Positions 15,635 to 23,974 of a stretch of 35,270 nt of DNA are shown one piece after another (within the stretch, counting starts at the first letter, position 1; every line of letters begins with the position of its first letter). The DNA comes from an uncultured bacterium (GTDB lineage Bacteria; Nitrospirota; Thermodesulfovibrionia; Thermodesulfovibrionales; CALJEL01). Where the stretch lies: assembly GCA_938074335.1 (NCBI GenBank), contig CALJEL010000105.1, positions 1 through 35,270 of the forward strand, in the 5' to 3' direction. A program made the position numbers and the translations under genes. Below the pieces are notes generated by a model. The model did not search any database, was not told where the DNA came from, and saw only the letters and a program-made list of their open reading frames with translations.

Positions 15635-16923
15635 GAAATAAACTCTATGTAATAGGCATTGGCTATAAGCCTCTTGATAAGAGGGCACAGGAGATTATCT
15701 TAAATTCAAGCGTTATCCTTGTTTCAGCGAGGCTTTTGGAGGTCTTTGAGGGCTATGAAGAACATGAGGTGGTTAAAGATAAGATAAAGGTTATAAACAA
15801 TGTGAATCAGACGATTGAATTTTTTAAGACCTGTTTTCAGACTACAGCCTTTAACCTTAAGCCCCCTGTGTTACTTGCCTCTGGAGATCCCATGTTTTTC
15901 GGGATCGGCAGGAGGGTTATAAGGGAGTTTGGAAGGGATAATGTAGAGATCATACCTGACCTCTCAAGTATCCAGCTTGCCTTTTCAAGGATCAAAGAAC
16001 CCTGGGATGATGCCTTTTTGATAAGCCTTCATGGTGGCCCGGTCCCGGAAAAAAGAAGGCAACTACCCTATGAAATAGAAGACCTTCCATGGCTTATAAA
16101 GAAATACAATAAGATAGCAATCCTTACCGATAGAGAGAACAATCCCGCAAGGATAGCCTCTACAATTCTGAACTGTGAGGCTCAGCTGAAGATCTATGTA
16201 TGTGAGAGACTGGGCTATGCTGATGAAAGGATTATAGCGGGCACACCAGAGGAGATAGCTAACAGCATATTTCGTGAGCCAAATGTGGTTATTATTCAAA
16301 GGTTAGAGGATGTTAAAGAGGAATTTAAAGCTACAGAGATACCCTTTGGACTTACTCTAAATGAGCTTTCTCATTCAGAGGGCCTGATAACAAAGGATGA
16401 GATCAGGGCAATAGTGATTCATAAACTTAGGATTCCCCAAAGAGGTGTATTCTGGGACATTGGTGCTGGTTCAGGCTCTGTATCAATAGAGATTGCAAGG
16501 CTCTTTCCACTTCTTAAGGTCTTTGCCATTGAAAAAGATGGCAAACAGCTCCATCATATCATGGAGAATAAAAGGAGATTTAATGTTCAGAATTTAGAGA
16601 TAATCAAGGGTGAGGCACCTCATGTCCTTTCAGGGCTTCCTCTTCCAGACAGGATATTCATTGGTGGCAGTGGCGGAAGGCTTAAAGAGATAATAGAGTT
16701 TATAAATCAGCTTAAATGGTCAGGGACAATTGTAATCAATGCTACCACTCTTGAGACATTCCATATGGCTTTAAAGCTATTAGAAAAAAACTATCATCTG
16801 GATGTAGTTCAGGTTCAACTGTCAAGACTCAAGTTTCTCGGAGACAGACATCACCTCTCTGCCCAGAATCCTGTGTTTATAATCTCAGGTGACACCTACG
16901 AAGTGATGGGAAAAGTTCTTTGA
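15631..16923 (+). CDS. cbiET: Fused cobalt-precorrin C5-methyltransferase (CbiE) and C15-methyltransferase/decarboxylase (CbiT)
   Basis: CobL-like two-domain enzyme adding methyl groups at C5 and C15 and removing the C12 acetate carboxyl. Residues 1-205 are the CbiE domain (LYVIGIGYKPLD, LASGDPMFFGIG, PDLSSIQLAFSRI, LISLHGG); residues about 240-430 are a Rossmann methyltransferase, CbiT (ITKDEIRAIVIHKL, FWDIGAGSGSVSIEIA as SAM motif, FAIEKD, DRIFIGGSGG). Length 430 matches CobL-type fusions. I chose ATG 15631; GTG 15628 in the same frame is equally possible, as no good ribosome site is visible and the start lies in a tandem repeat. This is the last gene of the B12 unit, converging on the Memo-like gene after 33 bp. 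Confidence 0.92.
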   Translation: MGNKLYVIGIGYKPLDKRAQEIILNSSVILVSARLLEVFEGYEEHEVVKDKIKVINNVNQTIEFFKTCFQTTAFNLKPPVLLASGDPMFFGIGRRVIREFGRDNVEIIPDLSSIQLAFSRIKEPWDDAFLISLHGGPVPEKRRQLPYEIEDLPWLIKKYNKIAILTDRENNPARIASTILNCEAQLKIYVCERLGYADERIIAGTPEEIANSIFREPNVVIIQRLEDVKEEFKATEIPFGLTLNELSHSEGLITKDEIRAIVIHKLRIPQRGVFWDIGAGSGSVSIEIARLFPLLKVFAIEKDGKQLHHIMENKRRFNVQNLEIIKGEAPHVLSGLPLPDRIFIGGSGGRLKEIIEFINQLKWSGTIVINATTLETFHMALKLLEKNYHLDVVQVQLSRLKFLGDRHHLSAQNPVFIISGDTYEVMGKVL

Positions 16924-16956
16924 AAACAAACACATACGAGGTGCAAGTTTTTTACA

Positions 16957-17772
16957 TTACCCTATCAATATCCCGGCATAACCCACAACCTGATCATAAT
17001 CTCCACTGACCTCTCCGGAGGTCATGTATCTTATAAGCCTCGCTTCCTTTGCACCGAGTCTCTTAGAGGCAAAAAGGGCTGTGGTTGCTGGTATATAACC
17101 ACACATGGAGATTCGTTCCTCCCTGACAATGTGATAAAGTCCCTCAGGATCCAAATTCAGTATCCTGTCAATAGCCTTTTTATCCTTCTGCCTGGCAGCG
17201 CTATCTGAGACATAATGGCTCATATCACTGGATGCCACAATAACTGAGTTCAGTTTAAGATCATTAATAACCCCACCTATAACCTCACCCAGGGTTCTGC
17301 ATTCATCAAGTGTAAGTGGACCAAGCACAAGGGGCACTATCTCGGGATTTTCCCTTCCCTCCTGATGTGCCCTGTAGGCTATAAAGGGAAGCTGTACCTC
17401 AAGGGAATGTTCAAAGAGGTGTGCCTTGGTGTCAGGGCTTACAAGATCTGTCCTTATTATTATTTCACGGGCAAGCTCTGCATTTATCATGAACCTTCCG
17501 GTAGGAATGATCCATTCTCCCTCAGACATTATTGAGGCAACAGGCCCAAGCCCTGTATGGTTAGGACCAAGGAGGATAAAGATATCAGGCATCTTTATAT
17601 GAGAATAGAGGGCACCAGCTACATAACCAGAATACATAAGACCTGCATGAGGAGCCACAGCACTCAGGACATTCTCGGGAACCGCCTTTACCATCATGGA
17701 CTCCACCAGGGAGTTCAATCTTGACGGGCTATCAGGATAAAACTGACCTGAGACTGCTGGAGGCCGTATCAT
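16957..17772 (-). CDS. amrB: AmmeMemoRadiSam system protein B (Memo-like)
   Basis: MEMO1-family protein. It starts MIRPPAVSGQFYPDS, then APHAGLMYSG with His43, LLGPNHTGLG, HSLEVQLPFI and SSDMSHYVSD: the conserved histidine/aspartate positions that form the metal site in this dioxygenase-like fold. Biochemical role in bacteria is not settled. Often encoded beside an AMMECR1 domain protein and a radical SAM protein; neither is visible here. Length 271 is typical. Its ATG shares one base with the dnaB stop (TGATG), making it the distal gene of the murA-dnaB unit. Confidence 0.88.
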   Translation of the reverse strand: MIRPPAVSGQFYPDSPSRLNSLVESMMVKAVPENVLSAVAPHAGLMYSGYVAGALYSHIKMPDIFILLGPNHTGLGPVASIMSEGEWIIPTGRFMINAELAREIIIRTDLVSPDTKAHLFEHSLEVQLPFIAYRAHQEGRENPEIVPLVLGPLTLDECRTLGEVIGGVINDLKLNSVIVASSDMSHYVSDSAARQKDKKAIDRILNLDPEGLYHIVREERISMCGYIPATTALFASKRLGAKEARLIRYMTSGEVSGDYDQVVGYAGILIG

Positions 17773-19136
17773 CAGAAATCTTCTCCCTCCTCAATAATTG
17801 TTCTGTCAGTGAAAGGAAAGAATCTGGTGCAATGGGAAAGAAATGTTAGCTTCACAGTCACACCTGCTGGACCATTCCTCTGCTTTGCTATATTTACCTC
17901 AGCAATGCCCTTTTCAGGTGAATTTTTATTATATTGATCATCCCTGTACAGAAAGAGTATGACATCAGCATCCTGTTCAATGGCACCGGATTCCCTGAGG
18001 TCTGCCAGTGTTGGCCTCTTGTCAATCCTCTGTTCTACTGCCCTGTTTAACTGGCTGAGGGCAATAACAGGGACATCCAGTTCCTTTGCAAGGGCCTTTA
18101 GACCCCTTGATATCTCAGAGATTTCCTGTTCTCTTCTTTCAAAATTCCCCCTGCCACGCATGAGCTGAAGATAATCAACAATTATAAGACTTAATCCCCT
18201 TTCCATCTTTAGTCTTCTTGCCTTTGCCCTCATCTCTATTACTGTTGTATCAGAGGCATCATCTATAAATATAGGAGCCTCAGCAAGCCTCCCTGCTGCA
18301 GAGGTAAGCTTGTGCCAGTCTTCCTTTCTGATCATGCCCTTTTTAAGATGGGAGGAGTCCACCATGGCCTCTGCACAGAGGAGCCTGAAGGCGATCTGCT
18401 GATTGGACATCTCAAGGCTGAATATAGCCACAGGTGCTTTCAGATCAACTCCCACATATCTTGCAATATTCAGGCCAAAGGCTGTCTTTCCCATTGAGGG
18501 TCTACCACCTATGATTATAAGGTCTCCATTCTGAAAACCAGAGGTATATTCATCAAGGTCTTTAAAACCAGAAGGTATCCCTGTTATTGCCTCCTTTCTG
18601 TCATAAAGTCTTTCAATGGTGGAGAAGGTATCAGCCATGAGGCTTTTCAAAGACACAAAAGAACCCCTTACCTTTCTTGCTGATATATCGAAGATAACCT
18701 TTTCGGCAAAATCAACAAGCTCATCAGGGTCAGAGGGATCATCAAAGACCCTTTTTACAATCTCTGTCCCTGAGCGAATAAGCCCTCTCAGGATTGCCTT
18801 TTCTTTTACAATCTTTGCATGCTGCCGGATATTTGCAGAGGTGGGTACTGCTGTGGCAAGTAATGCCATGTACTGCTCTCCGCCCACCTCATCAAGAAGA
18901 CCTGTAGACCTTAGATAGTCTGTAATGGTTATAAGGTCAATAGGTTCGTGTCTGTCAAATAGCTCTATCATGGCATTGAAGATCTTCCTGTGAGCATCCT
19001 TGTAAAAATCAGAAGGATCCAGGATCTCAAGGGCACTTGAGATGGCCTCATTATCAAGAAGGATTGCCCCGAGAACTGACTGTTCAGCCTCTATATTCTG
19101 AGGAAGGACCTTATCATAGGTGACATCAATCTTCAT
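17772..19136 (-). CDS. dnaB: Replicative DNA helicase
   Basis: Hexameric helicase that unwinds DNA at the replication fork. An N-terminal all-helical domain (residues about 10-110, starting LPQNIEAEQSVLGAILLD) is followed by a RecA-like core with Walker A GGRPSMGKT (211-219), Walker B LSLIIVDYLQLM (315-326), EISRGLKALAKEL and the final LRESGAIEQDADVI block. Length 454 is standard. No intein is present. Overlaps rplI by 11 bp; the rplI-dnaB pair is a widely conserved arrangement. Confidence 0.97.
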   Translation of the reverse strand: MKIDVTYDKVLPQNIEAEQSVLGAILLDNEAISSALEILDPSDFYKDAHRKIFNAMIELFDRHEPIDLITITDYLRSTGLLDEVGGEQYMALLATAVPTSANIRQHAKIVKEKAILRGLIRSGTEIVKRVFDDPSDPDELVDFAEKVIFDISARKVRGSFVSLKSLMADTFSTIERLYDRKEAITGIPSGFKDLDEYTSGFQNGDLIIIGGRPSMGKTAFGLNIARYVGVDLKAPVAIFSLEMSNQQIAFRLLCAEAMVDSSHLKKGMIRKEDWHKLTSAAGRLAEAPIFIDDASDTTVIEMRAKARRLKMERGLSLIIVDYLQLMRGRGNFERREQEISEISRGLKALAKELDVPVIALSQLNRAVEQRIDKRPTLADLRESGAIEQDADVILFLYRDDQYNKNSPEKGIAEVNIAKQRNGPAGVTVKLTFLSHCTRFFPFTDRTIIEEGEDF

Positions 19137-19572
19137 TAATAACCCTTAATGTAAGTTCTGAAGTTATGTCATGAGGAAGCTTCACCGGGATCCTGTATTC
19201 ACCAGTTCTCTTAAGAGGCTCCTGAAGGATGATTCTTTTTCTGTCAAGTTCTATACCTTCCCTTTTCAGCGCCTCGCTTATATCCATTGTTGTAATGGAA
19301 CCAAAAAGTTTACCATCCTCTCCAGCCTTTGCCTTAATGGTAAGGCTTGTGTTCTTTAAACGCTCTGCAAACTCCTTTGTTGCAGACTTCTCCTTCTCTA
19401 TACTCTCAAGGAGTTTCTTTTTCTGAAGCTCAAAGGCCCTTATATTCTTTTCATCAGCAATAAGGGCTATCCCCTTAGGGATAAGATAATTCCTTGCATA
19501 TCCATCAGAGACATTCACTATCTCTCCTGCCTTCCCAAGAGATCTTACATCTTCCTTGAGGATTACCTTCAT
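19126..19572 (-). CDS. rplI: 50S ribosomal protein L9
   Basis: L9 binds 23S rRNA through its N-terminal domain: MKVILKEDVRSLGKAGEIVNV followed by SDGYARNYLIPKGIA is the textbook signature. A long charged connecting helix (residues about 42-75) leads to the C-terminal domain with FGSITTMDISEAL. Length 148 is normal. Four-base overlap with the upstream kinase-like gene and 11-bp overlap with dnaB. Confidence 0.97.
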   Translation of the reverse strand: MKVILKEDVRSLGKAGEIVNVSDGYARNYLIPKGIALIADEKNIRAFELQKKKLLESIEKEKSATKEFAERLKNTSLTIKAKAGEDGKLFGSITTMDISEALKREGIELDRKRIILQEPLKRTGEYRIPVKLPHDITSELTLRVINED

Positions 19573-20639
19573 ATAGCACCTCCCTTTTCATCTATCAATA
19601 GATTAACCTCTTCAGGTTTAAATATATCAATTTTGAGAATATCTTTCATGAAGTTAAAGATCTGCCTCCTCCTTTCGGGGCTTATATCAGGATAAAAAAC
19701 AGGATTCCCTACCACTGCTGCCCTGAAGGCATAAAAGGGCTGCACCACCTGAAGGAGCTCCATATCCCCGCTAAGCTTAATATATTCATTGTAAAAAAAT
19801 ACAAGGGCATCAGTATAGGGATTTTTTACAGTTCCATGATATCTTATTGAAAAAAATATATAATTGATCGTAAGCGCTGTAATATCATCAGCAGCCTCAC
19901 CCCAGAGCCCCCTTGACCTGTCAAGGACGGTAAAATCTCGTTCCTTAAACCATATATTGCCGGGGTGAAAATCACCGTGTATCTGACAGAGTCTTGAGCT
20001 CCTGTCTCTTAATTTATATCTCCATTTTATAGAAAGCTCCTCAATCTCCTGCATCTCCTCAGGTGAAAGTGTTCCATCAGGATAGGTATCAAAGACTCCC
20101 ATCAGGCATTCTCCATGACCTATGGTGTCCCTTAATTTTCTTAAATATAGAGACCTCCTTAGAGATGGCTCAATCTCAGGCCTCACTGAATGTATCTGTG
20201 CAAGATATCCTGCCATCCTCCTGATCTTATCTTTATCACCTTCATCAAGGAAGACCTTTCCCTTCATTGCCTCAAGGTCAGAGAAGTAATTTACACCTTC
20301 TGCCTCTTCCATAAGAAGGAAGTATTCAACTCCGTCCTTGATGGAAAGAAGGCTCCTGTCCTTTCTTAATTGAAGGACATCTATTGCCTTTATATGACCT
20401 GGAAGCTGGTTATAGCTATCATAGGCAAGTAAGAATACACCTGCCCTGTCAGATGGATAATCATGCCCGAGGTCATGGGGCACAAGGTCCTTGAGGACAT
20501 ATCTCTTCACTCCCGAAGAATCCTCTATCTTTAATAAAAAACCCTCTCCGTGGACACCACTTCCAAGCCTCCTGAATTCAAGGACCTCTGCCTGCAGGTT
20601 TTTTCTTACATAGTCCTTTATGATATCAATCTCGATCAT
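19569..20639 (-). CDS. Aminoglycoside phosphotransferase (APH)-fold kinase, substrate unknown
   Basis: The catalytic loop HGDFHPGN (residues 221-228) and the later metal aspartate in TVLDRSRG (Asp240) define the APH/choline kinase fold; the N-terminal lobe carries RLGSGVHGEGFLLKI as the nucleotide loop and YVLKDL with a likely ATP-binding lysine. Length 356. In such chromosomal contexts the substrate is usually not an antibiotic; a small metabolite, sugar or protein target is equally possible and I cannot choose. It is squeezed between uvrC (14-bp overlap) and rplI (4-bp overlap). Confidence 0.85.
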   Translation of the reverse strand: MIEIDIIKDYVRKNLQAEVLEFRRLGSGVHGEGFLLKIEDSSGVKRYVLKDLVPHDLGHDYPSDRAGVFLLAYDSYNQLPGHIKAIDVLQLRKDRSLLSIKDGVEYFLLMEEAEGVNYFSDLEAMKGKVFLDEGDKDKIRRMAGYLAQIHSVRPEIEPSLRRSLYLRKLRDTIGHGECLMGVFDTYPDGTLSPEEMQEIEELSIKWRYKLRDRSSRLCQIHGDFHPGNIWFKERDFTVLDRSRGLWGEAADDITALTINYIFFSIRYHGTVKNPYTDALVFFYNEYIKLSGDMELLQVVQPFYAFRAAVVGNPVFYPDISPERRRQIFNFMKDILKIDIFKPEEVNLLIDEKGGAI

Positions 20640-22509
20640 CTTTGCTTTGGTCTGACTTTAGTCTCTCAAGTATTAACTCTGCGGTCCTGACCCCTATGCT
20701 CGGGACCTTCTTATGTATCTCCTCAGGCGTTGCCTTTCTAATATTATCAAGACTTCCAAAGGTCCTGAGAAGCTCAAGTCTTCTTTTTGGACCAATCCCC
20801 GGTACCTCCTCAAGTCTTGATTCCTTGAGCCTCCTGTCTCTTATCTTTCTATGATACATTATAGCAAATCTATGAACCTCATCCCTTATCCTTCTTAGAA
20901 GAAGTCCTGCCTCCTCTTCAGGCCCTTTGAGGGATTCGAGATTGATTACCTTTCCGTTCAATAAAAAGACCCTGTCAGGATCCTTTGCAATGGATATCAA
21001 TAAAGGAGTCTTATTTAAAGTTTCTCTTTTCTGCTCAACAGCCCTTTTAAGAACTTCAAGCTGGCCCTGACCACCATCCACCATGAGGATATCAGGGATC
21101 TCTCCATTCAGATTATCTATAACCCTTCCTATTACCTCCTCAAGCATTTCATAATCATTTATGCCTTCTTCCTTTCTCACCCTCACACGCCTGTAGTGAT
21201 CCTTGAGAAACTGATCGGCCTGCCACCATACAAATCCTCCTGTTGATTCTCTTCCAGAGGTCGTAGATATATCAAAGGCGCCGATACTCTCAGGAGTTTG
21301 ATCAAGCTCAAGAATGTCCCTTAAAAGCTCCAGGACCCTTTCTGATTTTATCGCCTTTTCATCAAAATATACCCTTGCATTCTCCAGGGCCATCCTCAAA
21401 AGGTCCTCTTCTTCTTTATCGTCTGGCCTTTTTATTCTCACCATACCCCCTCTCTTTTCTGATAGCCACCTTTCAAGCATCTCTTTATTGTCAGGCTCTT
21501 CAGGCAGGACAATGATCTCAGGTGGTATTATCTCCTTTAAATAAAAGACCTCAAGGAATTCCTCAAGGAGTTCTTTAATTGGTGAAGAGGTGAAGGGGTG
21601 AATGGGTATATGTTTTTTTATAAAAAATTCCTTTTTACCAACAATCAATCCATTTCTCAAAAAGAGTATGGCGATGCTGAATCCGCTCTGAACTTCATAA
21701 ACTCCAACAATATCCATTTCCTCTTCTTTCATCGTGACAGCCCTCTGGGTCTCCCAGAGTCTCTTTAAGGCATTGATCCTGTCACGCACCCTGGCTGCCT
21801 CCTCATATCGCATCTCCTCTGCGTATTTATTCATCTTTTCTTCAAGACCCTGAAGAAGATCCTTCCTCTGACCTCTAAGAAAGAGTATTACCTCTGAAAG
21901 GGCCTTTTTATAGTCTTCCTCAGTAATAAGGTCTGCACAGGGAGCAGGGCATCTACCCATCTGATACTGGATACAGGGTTTCATAGGTTTGTCAAGTTTA
22001 TATTTACAGGGCCTTATGTTAAAATTTCTTCTTATAAATGATAGAGCCTCCCAGAGTACACCAGCAGGGACATAGGGACCAAAATACAAGGAGCCATCAT
22101 GCTTTATCCTTCTTGCTACCTCAAGATGGGGAAACCTTTCATTCATGACAATCTTTATATAAGGATAGTTCTTGTCATCCCTGAGGATTACATTGTATCT
22201 TGGCTTATACTGTTTTATTAAATTTGCCTCAAGGATAAGGGCCTCCACTTCATTCCGAGTAACAATAAAGGATATATCTTGAACCTCTTTTATGAGCCTT
22301 GATTTTCTAACATCGAGTTCCTCATGAAAATAATACCTGAGCCTCTGCCTGAGGTTTTTTGCCTTTCCAACATAAAGCACCTTCCCTGACTTCGACTTCA
22401 TGATATATACCCCGGGAAGTTCAGGCACCTGAGCAGTGTCTGCCTGCCCTGTAATGGGTAATTCGTAAGAGTGAGGCTGTGCGACAGTACGACAGTGCAA
22501 CCGTTTCAC
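20626..22509 (-). CDS. uvrC: Excinuclease ABC subunit C
   Basis: Makes both incisions in nucleotide excision repair with UvrA/UvrB. GIY-YIG nuclease domain: PGVYIMKSKSGKVLYVGKAKNLRQRL (residues about 33-58); four cysteines in PCKYKLDKPMKPC...GRCPAPC, the set known to bind an Fe-S cluster; UVR domain around EEKMNKYAEEMRYEEAARVRDRI; RNase H-like nuclease with GAFDISTTSGR; C-terminal helix-hairpin-helix VPGIGPKRRLELLRTFGSL. Length 627. The first 27 residues are written by dispersed repeats and have no family look: GTG at 22509 overlaps the murA stop, while an in-frame GTG at 22428 lies closer to the conserved start. Residues 301-310 (IPIHPFTSSP) are another repeat-coded insertion. Confidence 0.96.
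   Translation of the reverse strand: MKRLHCRTVAQPHSYELPITGQADTAQVPELPGVYIMKSKSGKVLYVGKAKNLRQRLRYYFHEELDVRKSRLIKEVQDISFIVTRNEVEALILEANLIKQYKPRYNVILRDDKNYPYIKIVMNERFPHLEVARRIKHDGSLYFGPYVPAGVLWEALSFIRRNFNIRPCKYKLDKPMKPCIQYQMGRCPAPCADLITEEDYKKALSEVILFLRGQRKDLLQGLEEKMNKYAEEMRYEEAARVRDRINALKRLWETQRAVTMKEEEMDIVGVYEVQSGFSIAILFLRNGLIVGKKEFFIKKHIPIHPFTSSPIKELLEEFLEVFYLKEIIPPEIIVLPEEPDNKEMLERWLSEKRGGMVRIKRPDDKEEEDLLRMALENARVYFDEKAIKSERVLELLRDILELDQTPESIGAFDISTTSGRESTGGFVWWQADQFLKDHYRRVRVRKEEGINDYEMLEEVIGRVIDNLNGEIPDILMVDGGQGQLEVLKRAVEQKRETLNKTPLLISIAKDPDRVFLLNGKVINLESLKGPEEEAGLLLRRIRDEVHRFAIMYHRKIRDRRLKESRLEEVPGIGPKRRLELLRTFGSLDNIRKATPEEIHKKVPSIGVRTAELILERLKSDQSKDDRD
21581..21608 (+). repeat. GGTGAAGAGGTGAAGGGGTG repeat in frame inside uvrC
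   Basis: The same GTGAA-type unit seen at 12580, 22504, 23901, 26461 and 34178 lies here inside uvrC, written on the + strand; on the coding strand it gives the residues IHPFTSSP just before the LLEEFL helix. Confidence 0.65.
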
Positions 22510-22522
22510 CCCTTCACCCTCT
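22479..22522 (+). repeat. Composite GTGCGACAGT + TTCACCCCTTCACC repeat at the murA/uvrC junction
   Basis: GTGCGACAGTACGACAGTGC (from 22479) runs into GTTTCACCCCTTCACC (from 22503). It carries the murA stop and the annotated uvrC start. Similar pieces occur at 26448-26488 and 35011-35030. Confidence 0.65.
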
Positions 22523-23765
22523 CTATCTCTGCACCAAGGGCCTGAAGTTTCAGCTCCATCCTTTCATATCCCCTGTCAAGATGATATACCCTGTCAATAA
22601 CAGTTTCTCCCTTAGCCCTCAGAGCAGCAATAACAAGACCTGCTGATGCCCTGAGATCTGAACTCATCACAGGAGCACCCCTTAATTCCTTCACGCCCTT
22701 CACAGTAGCAACAGGTCCCTCTGTAATAATATCAGCCCCGAGCCTTCTTAACTCTCCTACATGCATGAATCTGTTTTCAAATATGGTCTCACGAATAATA
22801 CTTGTTCCTTCAGCCACAGTCATGAGTGCCATGAACTGGGCCTGCACATCTGTGGGAAAACCTGGATAGGGCATGGTCTTTATGTTTACTGATTTAATGC
22901 GTTCAGGTCCTCTTGCATAAAGGGTATCATTTGCTTCTATTATCTCCATACCGGATTCTTTTAACTTTGCTATTACGGATTCAATGTGTTCAGGTATGAC
23001 ATTTTTAATTGTAATGTCTCCTCCTGTTATCCCTGCAACACAGAGAAAGGTAGCTGCCTCTATCCTGTCAGGTATTACCCTGTATTCTTTCAAGGGCTTC
23101 AGGTCAGAAACACCTTCTATTTCAATTATCTCTGTCCCGGCACCCTTTATCCTTGCACCCATCATGGAAAGGGCATTGGCAAGGTCAACAACCTCGGGTT
23201 CCTTTGCAGCATTCTCTATAATAGTAATTCCTTGAGCTAATGATGCAGCCATCAGGAGGTTTTCTGTACCTGTAACAGTAGGGACATCAAAATAAATCCT
23301 CGCACCTTTTAGCCTTCCTGAACTTGTTGCAGTTATATAACCGCCTTCAAGAACCATCTCAGCTCCCATAAGCCTCAGGCCTTCTATGTGAAGATTAACA
23401 GGCCTTGAACCTATGGCGCATCCACCAGGTAAAGAGACCCTTGCCCTACCATATCTTGCAAGAAGTGGTCCAAGAACAAGTATGGATGCCCTCATGGTCT
23501 TGACAAGTTCATAGGGTGCTTCAAGAAAAGAGACATTACTGGAATCTATCTCCAGTTTATCTTTGTTAAAAGAGACCTCTGCTCCAAAGGTCTGAAGTAA
23601 CATTGACATGGTGCGTATATCCCTGAGGTCTGGCACACCATTTATGCTATGACGGGAAGGACACAGGAGCGTTGCAGCCATCAGTGGAAGGGAGGCATTT
23701 TTTGCTCCACTTACAAAGACCGTGCCTGAAAGCCTTTTACCACCTCTTATGAGAAACTTATCCAT
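22506..23765 (-). CDS. murA: UDP-N-acetylglucosamine 1-carboxyvinyltransferase
   Basis: First committed step of peptidoglycan synthesis: transfers enolpyruvate from PEP to UDP-GlcNAc. Starts MDKFLIRGGKRLSGTV; GAKNASLPLMAATLL has Lys/Asn of the active site; LPGGCAIGSRPVNLHIEGL is the active loop. At the usual nucleophile position (Cys115 in E. coli, PGGCAIG) the Cys is present, so it should be fosfomycin sensitive. PGFPTDVQAQFMAL and DRGYERMELKLQALGAEIER are also typical. I set the start at 23765 because AAGGAG lies 6 bp upstream and 419 residues is the family length; an in-frame 69-codon extension to 23972 reads through repeats and is not credible. The final RVKG and stop come from a dispersed repeat. 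Confidence 0.96.
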   Translation of the reverse strand: MDKFLIRGGKRLSGTVFVSGAKNASLPLMAATLLCPSRHSINGVPDLRDIRTMSMLLQTFGAEVSFNKDKLEIDSSNVSFLEAPYELVKTMRASILVLGPLLARYGRARVSLPGGCAIGSRPVNLHIEGLRLMGAEMVLEGGYITATSSGRLKGARIYFDVPTVTGTENLLMAASLAQGITIIENAAKEPEVVDLANALSMMGARIKGAGTEIIEIEGVSDLKPLKEYRVIPDRIEAATFLCVAGITGGDITIKNVIPEHIESVIAKLKESGMEIIEANDTLYARGPERIKSVNIKTMPYPGFPTDVQAQFMALMTVAEGTSIIRETIFENRFMHVGELRRLGADIITEGPVATVKGVKELRGAPVMSSDLRASAGLVIAALRAKGETVIDRVYHLDRGYERMELKLQALGAEIERVKG

Positions 23766-23813
23766 AAGAAACTCCTTTTGTAACCCCGCAGGAATAATTA
23801 TTGATTTATTTAT

Positions 23814-23819
23814 ATTATA
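23814..23819 (-). promoter_or_regulatory. Likely -10 box of a promoter for murA
   Basis: On the minus strand TATAAT is found 48 bp before the murA start, just after an intrinsic terminator. No good -35 box is present at 16-18 bp, so the promoter is only probable. Confidence 0.4.
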
Positions 23820-23825
23820 CCCCCC

Positions 23826-23858
23826 AAAAAAGCTTTTAAGGAATAGAGGCTTAAAAGC
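23826..23858 (-). terminator. Intrinsic terminator behind the DUF4105 gene
   Basis: On the minus strand GCTTTTAAG and CTTAAAAGC form a perfect 9-bp stem with a 9-base loop, followed by TTTTTT. It lies downstream of the DUF4105 gene and upstream of murA, separating the two units. The stem is AT-rich, so efficiency may be moderate. Confidence 0.6.
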
Positions 23859-23862
23859 CTGA

Positions 23863-23935
23863 TTTGCCCTTAGAAAAGGGCAGGCTGCAGTGCAGTAGTT
23901 AGGTGAAGGGGTGAAGAGGTGAAGGAGTGAAAGAC
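23863..23935. repeat. Dispersed composite repeat upstream of murA
   Basis: Begins TTTGCCCTTAGAAAAGGGCA (a GCCCTT/AAGGGC hairpin), then GGCTGCAGTGCAGTAG and a run of GTGAAGGGGTGAAGAGGTGA. The first part recurs at 26416-26450 as TTTGCCATTAGAAAACTGGC followed by AGGCTGC...CAGTAG, which shows that the two are copies of one family. Confidence 0.65.
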
Positions 23936-23974
23936 TGCTGCACTGCTGGTCTGCTGCTCTATTTTTGGCCATAT

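Noticed and set aside
16924-16956. Terminator between the converging cbiET and Memo-like genes
   Set aside because: A run of T residues is present but I find no stable hairpin before it on either strand.
22506-23972. Longer murA with a 69-residue N-terminal extension
   Set aside because: The extension is coded by dispersed repeats and a terminator; a good ribosome site and the conserved N-terminus MDKFLIRGG place the start at 23765.
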